DNA of 64,000 nt, from contig NZ_CP032683.1 in assembly GCF_001304615.2 (NCBI RefSeq), positions 2,418,001 through 2,482,000 of the forward strand, written 5' to 3'. The stretch's first letter is position 1, and every line of letters begins with the position of its first letter. This document shows positions 31,422 through 39,161 of this stretch, one piece after another. The position numbers were made by a program, and so were the translations under genes. The notes beneath the pieces are model-generated. The model was not told the origin of the DNA. It saw nothing but the letters and a program-made list of their open reading frames with translations, and ran no database searches. The DNA is from Methanosarcina flavescens (GTDB lineage: Archaea; Halobacteriota; Methanosarcinia; Methanosarcinales; Methanosarcinaceae).

Positions 31422-32336
31422 TTATTCGGGTTTTCCCGGTACCCAATTGCTATAAAGCTTCCACTCGATTAAAGAATCCTCCCTGTCTGTTTCAATGTAA
31501 AATCTCCATATAATGGGTTCACTTACTGCGGAAAATTCCAAATTCATGAGGGTGTCAGGTAGAAGTACGGATTCTCTGTATTCTCCTGTGCTCGTTTTTA
31601 TCCGGACGCTTGATTCGTTGGTCTTGAGGTTTCTCAACTCAAGGCGTATTGATTTGCCGGCTTCAGCTCCAAAAGAATAGTTGCTCCCTCTCCAGGTCCC
31701 TGCAGTAAGGAATTTGCGCCCCTGACTATCAACTGTATGGGGTAGTTGGGTCACAGGTGGAGTAATCGGTTTAGTTACACGAACCTGGGGTTGATCGATC
31801 GGAACTGCCTGCGTTGCCATCAGTGGAGGTTCAGCTACCGGTACTTCAGGAGGTTGAGGTATTTTGACTGCAGGCGCCGATACTCGTGGAGCCTTGGGCG
31901 CTTCTACCGGTGGGACTTCAGGTGCCTTTGCTGGTCCAACCGGAGATGCCCTTGGTGTCCGAACCGGAGATTCCGGGAATAAAGGACTCGGAACATCCGA
32001 TACCTTTGGCTCTGTTGATGGTAAAGCCTCAGGCGTGCCTGTGACAAACTCTTCATCCAGGCTTCCTATAGTCTCTGGCCCCACAATACCGTCAACCCTC
32101 AGTCCGCGTGCCTCCTGGTAGCTTCTGACTGCCAGTTCGGTTTCTTCATCAAAAGTACCGCTGGCTCCAGTTTCGGGCACAGGAATACCCAGGAATATAA
32201 GAGCCTGCTGAACTTTTCTTACTGCTGAGCCGCTATCCCCTCTCTGGAGAACTCTTTCGTTGTCATAACAAGCCTCCAGAACCTCATCGCCTGCAAATCT
32301 CGGCGATCTTAAGTCGTGACCATCCCCAATAGTCAT
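31422..32336 (-). CDS. Peptidoglycan-binding-domain protein with Pro-rich linker
   Basis: 304 residues, no signal peptide. Residues about 28-95 form a PG_binding_1 domain (VLQRGDSGSAVRKVQQALIFLG, GTFDEETELAVRSYQEARGL, VDGIVGPET). Residues about 105-205 are a Pro/Ala/Val-rich linker with repeated EAPKAP and PPEVP words. The last 95 residues form a beta-rich domain (AGTWRGSNYSFGAEAGKSIRLEL to WKLYSNW) that I do not recognise. Methanosarcina has no peptidoglycan, so the domain must bind another partner. The FAGDEVLEACYDNERVLQRGD start resembles, as I recall, proteins near bacterial contractile injection systems; this is uncertain. It lies between the two hydrogenase operons, on the opposite strand. 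Confidence 0.78.
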   Translation of the reverse strand: MTIGDGHDLRSPRFAGDEVLEACYDNERVLQRGDSGSAVRKVQQALIFLGIPVPETGASGTFDEETELAVRSYQEARGLRVDGIVGPETIGSLDEEFVTGTPEALPSTEPKVSDVPSPLFPESPVRTPRASPVGPAKAPEVPPVEAPKAPRVSAPAVKIPQPPEVPVAEPPLMATQAVPIDQPQVRVTKPITPPVTQLPHTVDSQGRKFLTAGTWRGSNYSFGAEAGKSIRLELRNLKTNESSVRIKTSTGEYRESVLLPDTLMNLEFSAVSEPIIWRFYIETDREDSLIEWKLYSNWVPGKPE

Positions 32337-32801
32337 ATTCTATCCCCCATACTTTGCTGCAAGCTTTCTCCCTTAAAGATGCAGTATTAATACTAAATGT
32401 TACTAGCCTTAAAATTTCAATAAATAAATAGTGATATTAAAATATATAAGGTTTTAGAAAAGCTATATTTATTTTTAAGTGTACACGGCTGTACACGGCT
32501 ATTTTTATAAATTAAATGTATTAAAAACCATTTCGGAGGACATCTCTGGTTTATCCGGATATGCTTGAAATTTCTCAGAACAGATTCATCTTCTACAGGA
32601 TTTTATAGAAATCTGATAAAGAGAGGCCTTCGTTCAAGCTTTTGCCTTTCTATTTTTTGAATTAGCCCTGAATAATACCCTGGCTGCGATATAAAAAGAT
32701 TACTTGTGGAGTGAGGTCTGAAGATGTGATAGTCTTTAATATATTGGATTCCTTTTTTTATATGTCTTATATAAAATTATTTGCGACATGGGGGAAGTAG
32801 A
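32337..32801. other. Divergent intergenic region upstream of vhxG
   Basis: No gene. It has A/T-rich promoter DNA for the peptidoglycan-binding gene (32400-32470), the GTGTACACGGCTGTACAC element, and a TATA-like TTTTTTATATG (32754-32764) that would start vhxG transcription near 32787. Confidence 0.5.
32480..32500. promoter_or_regulatory. Palindromic tandem GTACACGGCT element
   Basis: GTACACGGCT occurs twice in a row (32481-32490, 32491-32500), and TGTACA is itself a palindrome, giving TGTACAC-GGC-TGTACAC symmetry. It sits between divergent genes and is a possible operator. Unproven. Confidence 0.35.
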
Positions 32802-34013
32802 ATGAATAATGAGAGTTTACTTGAAAAGTTTAAAAATCTCGATTTCATAAAAATGGACCGACGGACATTTATAAAGGCTGTAGGGGCAATGGGGGCTTCG
32901 CTATTTCTGCAAATCTATAAAAGCGATATCGCTAAAGCCTTTAATGGGCTACCTGAAACCAAAGTACTCTGGCTTCACGGGGTAATGGACTCGGGATGTA
33001 GCATCTCAATGCTGGACGGAGAAAACCCGGACATACTGGAATTTCTCCAGCTTTTTAACCTCAACCTGCTTTACCATGAGGTACTGATGATGCAACAAGG
33101 AATCTTCGTAGATGGACAACTTGCAAATACGAGTGATCTGAACTCTGAAGTCCTGCTGGAAGAAATTCTGGAAAACGAAAGAGGCTATGTGCTTATTGCA
33201 GAAGGTGCAATCGCAAACGGGCCTCATGGTTCCGGGAAATACATGGTTCTCGGAGGAAAGATCTACAGGGATGTTTTCGAAAGAGCTGCGAGAAACGCCT
33301 CAGTAATTGTTGCAATCGGGCAGTGTGCAACCAACAGTGGAGTAAATGCCGCTGAAAGTGAGATCAATGATCTCATGGACCATCGTGGAGTTGCTTTTAC
33401 TCGGGAAGACTCGTCAAAAGGAATTGTAGATCTGCTAGGGATAGATACGCCCGTTGTCAATGTTAACGGTTGTCCTGCCCATCCTGACTGGGTATTTTTA
33501 ACCGTAGGCGCAATCGCCCTTGGGAAAATCAGGGTGCCTGACGATTTACCTGAAGTATTGGATAGGTGGTATCGTCCTAAGGTTTTCTACCCCCCAGACT
33601 ACACAGTGCATGATAACTGCCCGCGACGTGGGTTTTATGACCGTGGAGAATTTGAGACTACAGTAGGCGGACCAAAATGCCTCTGGAAACTTGGATGCAA
33701 GGGACCTTACTCTCACGCAGACTGTGCCACACGCCGCTGGAACGGCCATATCAATTTCTGTCCGCAGGCTGGCTCTCCATGCATAGGCTGCGTACAGCCA
33801 GGTTTTCCGGATAGCACCAGGCCTTTCTATGTGGAGATAGAAGACGCCGGAATCGTCAATACTAACCTCGATACCATAGCAGGGGTAGCAATAGCAGGGG
33901 GGCTTATTGCTGCAGGTGCCCATGCCTTAAGAAGGACAGTTTTGAGAAAGCCAGAGGAAAAGGAAGGCACCACTGAAGAAAGCGCATTAGAGAGGGCAGG
34001 AGGTGAAAAATAA
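32802..34013 (+). CDS. vhxG: Hydrogenase small-subunit paralog VhxG, altered cluster
   Basis: 403 residues, clearly homologous to VhtG through its whole length. The Tat signal (DRRTFIKAVG, Arg 20-21), GCPAHPDW, HDNCPRRGFYDRGEF, KCLWKLGC, CPQAGSPCIGC and the C-terminal hydrophobic stretch are kept. The first proximal-cluster cysteine is replaced: GVMDSGCS here against GSECTGCS in VhtG, so Asp63 and Cys66 remain. GQCATNSG also departs from GTCASYGG. The C-terminus is longer and charged. GGGGGAAG before ATG 32802 sets the start; the upstream TTG is unlikely. Methanosarcina vhxGAC sets are described in the literature as poorly expressed and of unknown role; that name fits because no protease gene follows. 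Confidence 0.9.
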   Translation: MNNESLLEKFKNLDFIKMDRRTFIKAVGAMGASLFLQIYKSDIAKAFNGLPETKVLWLHGVMDSGCSISMLDGENPDILEFLQLFNLNLLYHEVLMMQQGIFVDGQLANTSDLNSEVLLEEILENERGYVLIAEGAIANGPHGSGKYMVLGGKIYRDVFERAARNASVIVAIGQCATNSGVNAAESEINDLMDHRGVAFTREDSSKGIVDLLGIDTPVVNVNGCPAHPDWVFLTVGAIALGKIRVPDDLPEVLDRWYRPKVFYPPDYTVHDNCPRRGFYDRGEFETTVGGPKCLWKLGCKGPYSHADCATRRWNGHINFCPQAGSPCIGCVQPGFPDSTRPFYVEIEDAGIVNTNLDTIAGVAIAGGLIAAGAHALRRTVLRKPEEKEGTTEESALERAGGEK

Positions 34014-35803
34014 TGGTAGAGGTAACCGTAGATCCCCTTTCAAGAATTGAAGGGCATTACAGGATCAATACTGAGGTCAGTGAGGACGGCGTGATTACTG
34101 ACGCTCAGAGCAATGGCCTGGTTTTCAGGGGTTTTGAGAGGGCTCTTCAACACCATGATCCCAGGGATGCAGCTCTCTTTACCATGAGAATCTGCGGGGT
34201 CTGTCCGGTTTGTCACAGTATAACTGCAGCAAATGCTCTGGATGACCTTTTCGGGGTTGCAGACCAGGTTCCCAAAAATGCCCTTGTTATGCGGAATGTT
34301 CATCAGGCAATGAATTTTATAGCCAGCCATGCAGCTCATATTTATGTGCTCTGGGGTCCGGATCTTGCAAATCCCGCTTACCGAGATCTTCTCACACAAT
34401 ACGGAGATGTTGGAAATGCTGTATGGGGAGAGTTATCCGGACGTTTTATGCCTCTTGTAAACCAGGAGAGAGGTACCCGTTATCCTGCCGGTTCTTCCTA
34501 TGTTGCTGCTCTCAGGGAGTTCCGCCGCCTTCACGAAGGTATTGCTCTCATTGCAGGCAAAATGCCTCATCCCGTGCTGCAGCATGTCGGAGGGGTGGTT
34601 TACTCTCCAACTGTTGCAGATATTCAGAAACTTATCTCGTATATTTCACAGACTGCAAAATTTGTTGAGAACTTTACACTTGGGGTGCCTCCGGAAACCT
34701 GGATTGAGAATACTTACAGGGCTTCTTCCCCGGAAAGTGCTGTGAATTTTGTTATTGAGCGCCTGCAGGAGCTTCTGGACGATTCTCTTAACAGCAATGA
34801 CTTTTCACATGCTTCAGGCTGGGGAGACGTTCCGCTTTTTGCGGCTTTCGGTTCGGAACTGGTTGGAGAGACTCTGCTTGGCTTGCCAGTTAGCCTGAAA
34901 CTTGACCGTTCAGGGGGCTATAAAGATCCTAACACAATCGGTTTTCTTTCTTATGGAGTTTTTTTCAAGCCTGAGAACGGGGATGGTTACGATCCGACAA
35001 GCCCCGCGGAAGACAAAGTTATTCCATCAGGCTATATGAACGGAAATTTGCAGCTTGAAAAATTTGATCACAGGAAGATTTCAGAAAATATCACTCATGC
35101 ATTCTATATTGATGAAGAGGCAGACCGTCCTCCCTGGAATGGGGTTACAAACCCTGAGGATAATCCTGATGAAATCGATTATACCAGAGGTTCGGAAAGC
35201 CGTTACTCCTGGGTAAAGGCTCCTAATTATAGCGGCATTCCCTGTGAGGTCGGCCCGCTTGCCCGACTTCTGGTTATGGGAGAACCTCTTATTACGGGTC
35301 TTGCAAGAACTTTCCAGGAAAACGGCTACTCTCCTGCAAACAACTATACTCGTATGCTTGCAAGAATGCAGGAGATTCTGATAGTGATTCCCGAGCTGTT
35401 GAAATGGCTCAGTCAGGATCTTGAGGCAGGCGGAAAGGTTGCAGTACACACAGAACTTTCCATGGCAAGGGATTCCGAAGGAATGGGATTGTGGGAAGCC
35501 CCGCGTGGTGCCCTTGGGCACTGGGTAGCTACAGATTCGGATTCCATGACAACCCTGTACCAGGCTGTAGTTCCAAGCACTTGGAACCTTGCGCCGCGGA
35601 ATGGGCAGGGGATTCCAGGCCCTGCTGAGCAGGCTCTTATAGGGACAAAGATTTCGGCTGCGGAAAATGCCCTTGGAGTGGATTATGCAAATCCACTGGG
35701 AATCCTGCATACGGCTCGTTCCTATGATCCCTGCCTTGCCTGTGCAATTCATACAATTGATATAACCGGAAAGAATCCTGATCACATTATCAGGGTAGTT
35801 TAA
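34013..35803 (+). CDS. vhxA: Hydrogenase large-subunit paralog VhxA
   Basis: 596 residues. All four [NiFe]-ligand cysteines are present (C61, C64 in RICGVCPVCH; C574, C577 in DPCLACAIH). An extra cysteine, C67, stands next to conserved His68, where VhtA has Ser. The C-terminal extension after His580 (TIDITGKNPDHIIRVV) is kept, so processing would still be needed. Identity to VhtA is high over the whole length, with divergence in the 330-400 loop. Its ATG overlaps the vhxG stop by one base. Confidence 0.92.
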   Translation: MVEVTVDPLSRIEGHYRINTEVSEDGVITDAQSNGLVFRGFERALQHHDPRDAALFTMRICGVCPVCHSITAANALDDLFGVADQVPKNALVMRNVHQAMNFIASHAAHIYVLWGPDLANPAYRDLLTQYGDVGNAVWGELSGRFMPLVNQERGTRYPAGSSYVAALREFRRLHEGIALIAGKMPHPVLQHVGGVVYSPTVADIQKLISYISQTAKFVENFTLGVPPETWIENTYRASSPESAVNFVIERLQELLDDSLNSNDFSHASGWGDVPLFAAFGSELVGETLLGLPVSLKLDRSGGYKDPNTIGFLSYGVFFKPENGDGYDPTSPAEDKVIPSGYMNGNLQLEKFDHRKISENITHAFYIDEEADRPPWNGVTNPEDNPDEIDYTRGSESRYSWVKAPNYSGIPCEVGPLARLLVMGEPLITGLARTFQENGYSPANNYTRMLARMQEILIVIPELLKWLSQDLEAGGKVAVHTELSMARDSEGMGLWEAPRGALGHWVATDSDSMTTLYQAVVPSTWNLAPRNGQGIPGPAEQALIGTKISAAENALGVDYANPLGILHTARSYDPCLACAIHTIDITGKNPDHIIRVV

Positions 35804-35816
35804 AGGAGGTTGGATT

Positions 35817-36608
35817 ATGGTACGATCAGCCGAAAGACCCGCTTCCAGAAGAAAGGTTGTTGAGCGCTATACATGGCTTGAGAGGGTTACTCATCTGGTG
35901 CACCTTATTGCTATGTTTGTCCTGCTTATTACAGGATTCAAAATCTATGCCGGCTGGGATTTCATGTCCTTTGATGCAGCCAGAACCTGGCATATGATCG
36001 CTGTTCCCTTTTTCCTGGTTGCAAACTGGCTTCTGGTCCCTTATAACATATTTTCTTGCAAAGGAGAAAAATGTAGCATCAGGCACCGCATAGAGCATTT
36101 CAAAGAGTCTTACATATTCGGGAGAGCCGATGCAGAGCGCCTTATCGGTACAATCAAAAATTTCTTTGGAAAAGGCAGGTATCCGGCTTATACAATCTAT
36201 GATGAGCGTAGCGAGCATTATGTTACGAAACTTCATCCCGCGATGAAGATTTTGCTTGTTTTCGAAAGCCTGTCAATTTTCCTGGTGGCAGTCACTGGGA
36301 TTGTACTCTATAGTCTTACCTGGGCTCCGTTTGGAATTCCAATCTCAGAATGGATACTCTCTGTAGCCTGGTATTTTGCATCCCTGGTTAATGAAAACGG
36401 TCTGGCACTGCTCCGCTTTTTACACTTGTTTGCAGCCTACTGGTTTGTCCTTGAGCTTATAATCCATGTAGGAATAATTGAGCTTGATCCGAATGCCTGG
36501 AAATATCATAAGGCGATCTTCTGGTCCGGAAAAGAAGATCTCTCGGACAGACATTTTGTCAAAGTAATTGAGGAGGGTGAGCAAAAAGGAGTGGCAGGAG
36601 AGCACTGA
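35817..36608 (+). CDS. vhxC: Hydrogenase cytochrome b paralog VhxC
   Basis: 263 residues, the same layout as VhtC: membrane segments around 24-42, 58-75, 140-165 and 190-220. The conserved histidines (ERVTHLVHLIAM, ARTWHMIAV, LRFLHLFAAYWFVLELIIHVG) and the tail [21 protein letters not shown] are present. It lies 13 bp after vhxA with a perfect AAAGGAGGT. Because the haem ligands are intact it could still reduce methanophenazine if a partner delivers electrons. The operon ends here without a protease gene. Confidence 0.92.
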   Translation: MVRSAERPASRRKVVERYTWLERVTHLVHLIAMFVLLITGFKIYAGWDFMSFDAARTWHMIAVPFFLVANWLLVPYNIFSCKGEKCSIRHRIEHFKESYIFGRADAERLIGTIKNFFGKGRYPAYTIYDERSEHYVTKLHPAMKILLVFESLSIFLVAVTGIVLYSLTWAPFGIPISEWILSVAWYFASLVNENGLALLRFLHLFAAYWFVLELIIHVGIIELDPNAWKYHKAIFWSGKEDLSDRHFVKVIEEGEQKGVAGEH

Positions 36609-36716
36609 CAGTAAATTCCAGCAGCAGAAATATCAACTCCGAAATAAATATTGACATGTGTACCTATTTAAAAACGATTATATACCTACCATTCTTATTT
36701 ATATACGGGAATCAGG

Positions 36717-36854
36717 ATGTATGAACTGGCGGCAGTTCGGACAAAACTCAGCCAGATCATCCTCAACCTCTTGATTCTTTTTTCAGTGGTAGTGCTCTGG
36801 TTAACTGTGGTTGAGGTTGTTCTCAAATGTTTGGTAATTAAGGGCCCTTTTTGA
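36717..36854 (+). CDS. Possible 45-residue single-span membrane protein
   Basis: ATG 36717 to TGA 36854 encodes one strongly hydrophobic segment (ILNLLILFSVVVLWLTVVEVV) flanked by Arg/Lys, ending CLVIKGPF. A TATA-like GATTATATACC (36677-36687) sits at the right distance for a start just before the ATG. The ribosome binding site is weak (ATCAGG). It is too short to judge by homology; it may be a small subunit, a regulator or chance. Confidence 0.35.
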   Translation: MYELAAVRTKLSQIILNLLILFSVVVLWLTVVEVVLKCLVIKGPF

Positions 36855-36986
36855 GAATTCTCGGCTTTTCTTTTATTTCATTCTTAAATTTATTCGTTTT
36901 TCTCATTACTTTTCCTTGTTTCTTCTATACTCTAAACTTTGCCTCCTGTTTAATAATAAGTCTTAAGGAATAATCTGTAATACGAA

Positions 36987-37141
36987 CTATTTGCCGCCTG
37001 TTTTTTTGTCTTTGACTTCGTGCTCTATAGAAAAACTCTTGAACAGGACCTGGATGTGTTAAAGAGCACTACAAGGCAATTTTCTGGTACGGCAAAGGGA
37101 GCTTGACAGATAGGTATTTGTCAAGTAGATTAAATAAGTGA
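36987..37141 (+). pseudogene. Relic of a third vht/vhx-type cytochrome b gene
   Basis: Frame one reads LFAACFFVFDFVLYRKTLEQDLDV, matching VhxC LFAAYWFVLELIIHVGIIELDPNAW. After a 1-2 base shift near 37060, frame two reads HYKAIFWYGKGSLTDRYLSSR and stops, matching the VhtC/VhxC tail [14 protein letters not shown]. The transmembrane haem histidine is gone and no start, upstream part or ribosome binding site remains. So this is a dead 3' fragment of another hydrogenase cytochrome b, 380 bp past intact vhxC. Confidence 0.78.
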
Positions 37142-37328
37142 TCAAAAATGATAAGTAAAAGTATTTGAACATAGGTAGAAAAATAGTCGGCTAATCGAAA
37201 AATATAAACTGAAAGATAAGTCCCATTACGAAACCTATCGTGCTATAGTAAGCAAGTCACAGGTAGTTTTAACTTTTATACATAGCTTTTATGTTTGTTT
37301 TTACTTGTTTCTTATTCACGTATAGTTC

Positions 37329-37631
37329 TTATCTTCGCCCAAAGCATCTCCAGTCCCAGTCTTTACAGACCCATCTCCAGCCCCAGTCTTTACAGAACCA
37401 ATCTCGGCCCCGGCCGCCCCAGTCTTTACAGAACCGCTGTCGATCCCAGTCATCACAGACCCACCTGCAATTCCGACCGCCATCTCTCCAGCCATCTCGA
37501 TCGTCATCATCGTCATCTCGCCCCCTTGTAGGTTGTGCGCTCACTACCGCGACCATCATTGACATTACAAGCAAAACTAGGATAGAAATACCCAGTATCT
37601 TCTTAGTTCTGTCAGATATTTGTTTTCCCAT
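37329..37631 (-). CDS. Secreted Trp/Cys-rich repeat protein
   Basis: 100 residues. Residues 11-32 are a clear Sec signal (ILGISILVLLVMSMMVAVVSAQ), likely cut after SAQ or nearby. An Asp/Arg-rich stretch (RGRDDDDDDRDGWRDGGR) follows, then four CxDW units: C59-DDW, C68-KDW, C80-KDW and C89-KDW, each preceded by an aromatic residue (V/F) and followed by W/R. Two more cysteines (C55, C96) make six. The spacing suggests a small disulfide- or metal-stabilised extracellular repeat. GGGAGTG lies before the ATG. I know no family for it. Confidence 0.75.
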   Translation of the reverse strand: MGKQISDRTKKILGISILVLLVMSMMVAVVSAQPTRGRDDDDDDRDGWRDGGRNCRWVCDDWDRQRFCKDWGGRGRDWFCKDWGWRWVCKDWDWRCFGRR

Positions 37632-38328
37632 TTGTCTACACTCCCAATTATTATTTAGTTTGATGCAATTTGAAGGCTGTTGATTTTTGATTCACTTCCA
37701 ATCGGTAGATGCATCAATAAGTTTTGTTTTTTCCAGTTAACCATCCAGATTCATCTCTGGAAGGGTATAAGCATTGGTAACTTTTTCAATCTTCATTTTA
37801 TATGCTGATGACTGCCGATGAAAGTTATCTCAAATTGTATTACCATGAGTTTTATGATTTAAGAAATATAAAAACTATAGAAATATAAATAAGTAATCAA
37901 TATTAACTGAAAGGTAAAGTTATTTAGTCAAGTTTTTGCTAATATATCTTTAATAATATTATTTTTCTATAAATCTTTCTCGCATTCCGCAGAAAACTAG
38001 AAAAAGTACCTATTTGTTCAATATAGCAATGGACTAAAATATACATCATCTTTTCATTCTGTTTGTAACCTATATTCAAGCTTAGTGTGCCTGAGGTAGA
38101 TATGCAAAATTAATGACATTAATTAGTTAGGTTAGAGAAAAGTTGATCAGTTAATCATGATCAGTTAATCATGATAATACTATAACATATAGATTTATTA
38201 TTAACTGTCTCACTAAATAGAGTGATGTGTATTTGAAAGAATAAGGGCTCTCAGATTTTATGAGTCTTTACTCACTAATTTTTCCACAACCGAAATCCTT
38301 ATTGTAAAGGCAGCGCTATGGCAGGACT
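37632..38328. other. A/T-rich intergenic region before cgi121
   Basis: About 700 bp with no supported gene. The 38145-38172 direct repeat GATCAGTTAATCAT x2 lies in it. The 37632-37700 part is the promoter side of the Trp/Cys-rich gene. Confidence 0.5.
38145..38172. repeat. 14-bp direct repeat, two copies
   Basis: GATCAGTTAATCAT at 38145-38158 and 38159-38172, identical and adjacent, followed by GATAAT. It contains TGATCA and ATCATGAT dyads. It is about 160 bp upstream of cgi121. Confidence 0.85.
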
Positions 38329-38859
38329 ATGGAAATGCAAAGGGAAATCCAGGTAATCTGCGGGAATGTAAATATCCCGAAGCTTTCTGACTTTCTAAAA
38401 ACAATAAATTCGATAGCTTCCGAAAATGAAGTCATTATCCAGGGCTTAAATGCAGACCTGATTGCAGGTGAGAGGCATCTTCATTATGCAGTAGGAAAAG
38501 CTCTTAGGGCAATTGCTGCGGGCAGAAACATAGCGAAAGACCCCGGAATCGAGATTATGCGGTACGCATCCGGGGAAAGACAAATTGAGAGGAGTTTTTC
38601 GATAGGGTTGCATAAAGGGGAAAACAATGCTGTATTCGTACTGTTTGGAAAAATGGATAATCTGGTTCTCGCCCTCTCTGCAATCCGAAAACTGATTCTC
38701 GAAAGACCCTGTTCCGAACTGCTTGCTTATTCAAATTCCAAAAGGGAGAAAATTCTTTCCCTGTTCGGCATCAGTAATGCCGAAATAGAAGCCTCAGGGG
38801 AAGAACATATTCCTGAACTTGTTATTGAAAGAGTAGCACTGGCAGATTTTGTAAAGTGA
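38329..38859 (+). CDS. cgi121: KEOPS complex subunit Cgi121
   Basis: 176 residues. Cgi121 binds Bud32 and the tRNA CCA end in the KEOPS complex, which makes t6A37 in tRNAs. Seen: IIQGLNADLIAGERHLHYAVGKALRAI (helical region) and the hallmark EIMRYASGERQIERSFSIGL. The length agrees with archaeal Cgi121 (150-180). The ATG at 38329 lacks a strong ribosome binding site. The other KEOPS genes are not in the window. A t6A methylthiotransferase gene lies two genes downstream, a functional link worth noting. Confidence 0.88.
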   Translation: MEMQREIQVICGNVNIPKLSDFLKTINSIASENEVIIQGLNADLIAGERHLHYAVGKALRAIAAGRNIAKDPGIEIMRYASGERQIERSFSIGLHKGENNAVFVLFGKMDNLVLALSAIRKLILERPCSELLAYSNSKREKILSLFGISNAEIEASGEEHIPELVIERVALADFVK

Positions 38860-39161
38860 AAGTCTATCTCAAGCTACGTCTACAATATCCGGTTTCTCAT
38901 TTCTGTTCTTTATCAGGGTAAATACGGTATCGGTTTCCCCCTTTCATAAATTATATGCGCTTTGTAACTATACGAAAATACGAACTCATTATCTTCGGAT
39001 TGTGGGGAAGTTGACGCTCTCATCTCCCACCTGTCTTCCGGTTTGGCCAATAGATTCTTTAATATAGTATTGAATCAAGAGATCACATAAACATCCAAAG
39101 TATAATAACGAAAAGAAATTCCGTTATCAGGAAGCAGATTATATCAAGCAGAAAATGGGAG
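38860..39161. other. Intergenic region with a possible TnpB relic
   Basis: No intact gene. On the minus strand 38897-38947 is a 16-residue frame resembling the TnpB start, and TCTCATCTCCCA lies at 39018-39029; see findings. The right end is the promoter of the glpX gene. Confidence 0.4.

Larger units (their letters stand above)
36609..37328. other. Region after vhxC with a micro-ORF and a cytochrome relic
   Basis: No full gene. It contains the 45-residue membrane micro-ORF (36717-36854) and a decayed cytochrome b C-terminus (36987-37141), both listed separately, and A/T-rich sequence elsewhere. Confidence 0.6.

Noticed and set aside
35081-35785. 234-codon minus frame opposite vhxA
   Set aside because: Shadow of vhxA; Cys/Ile-rich composition is an antisense artefact.
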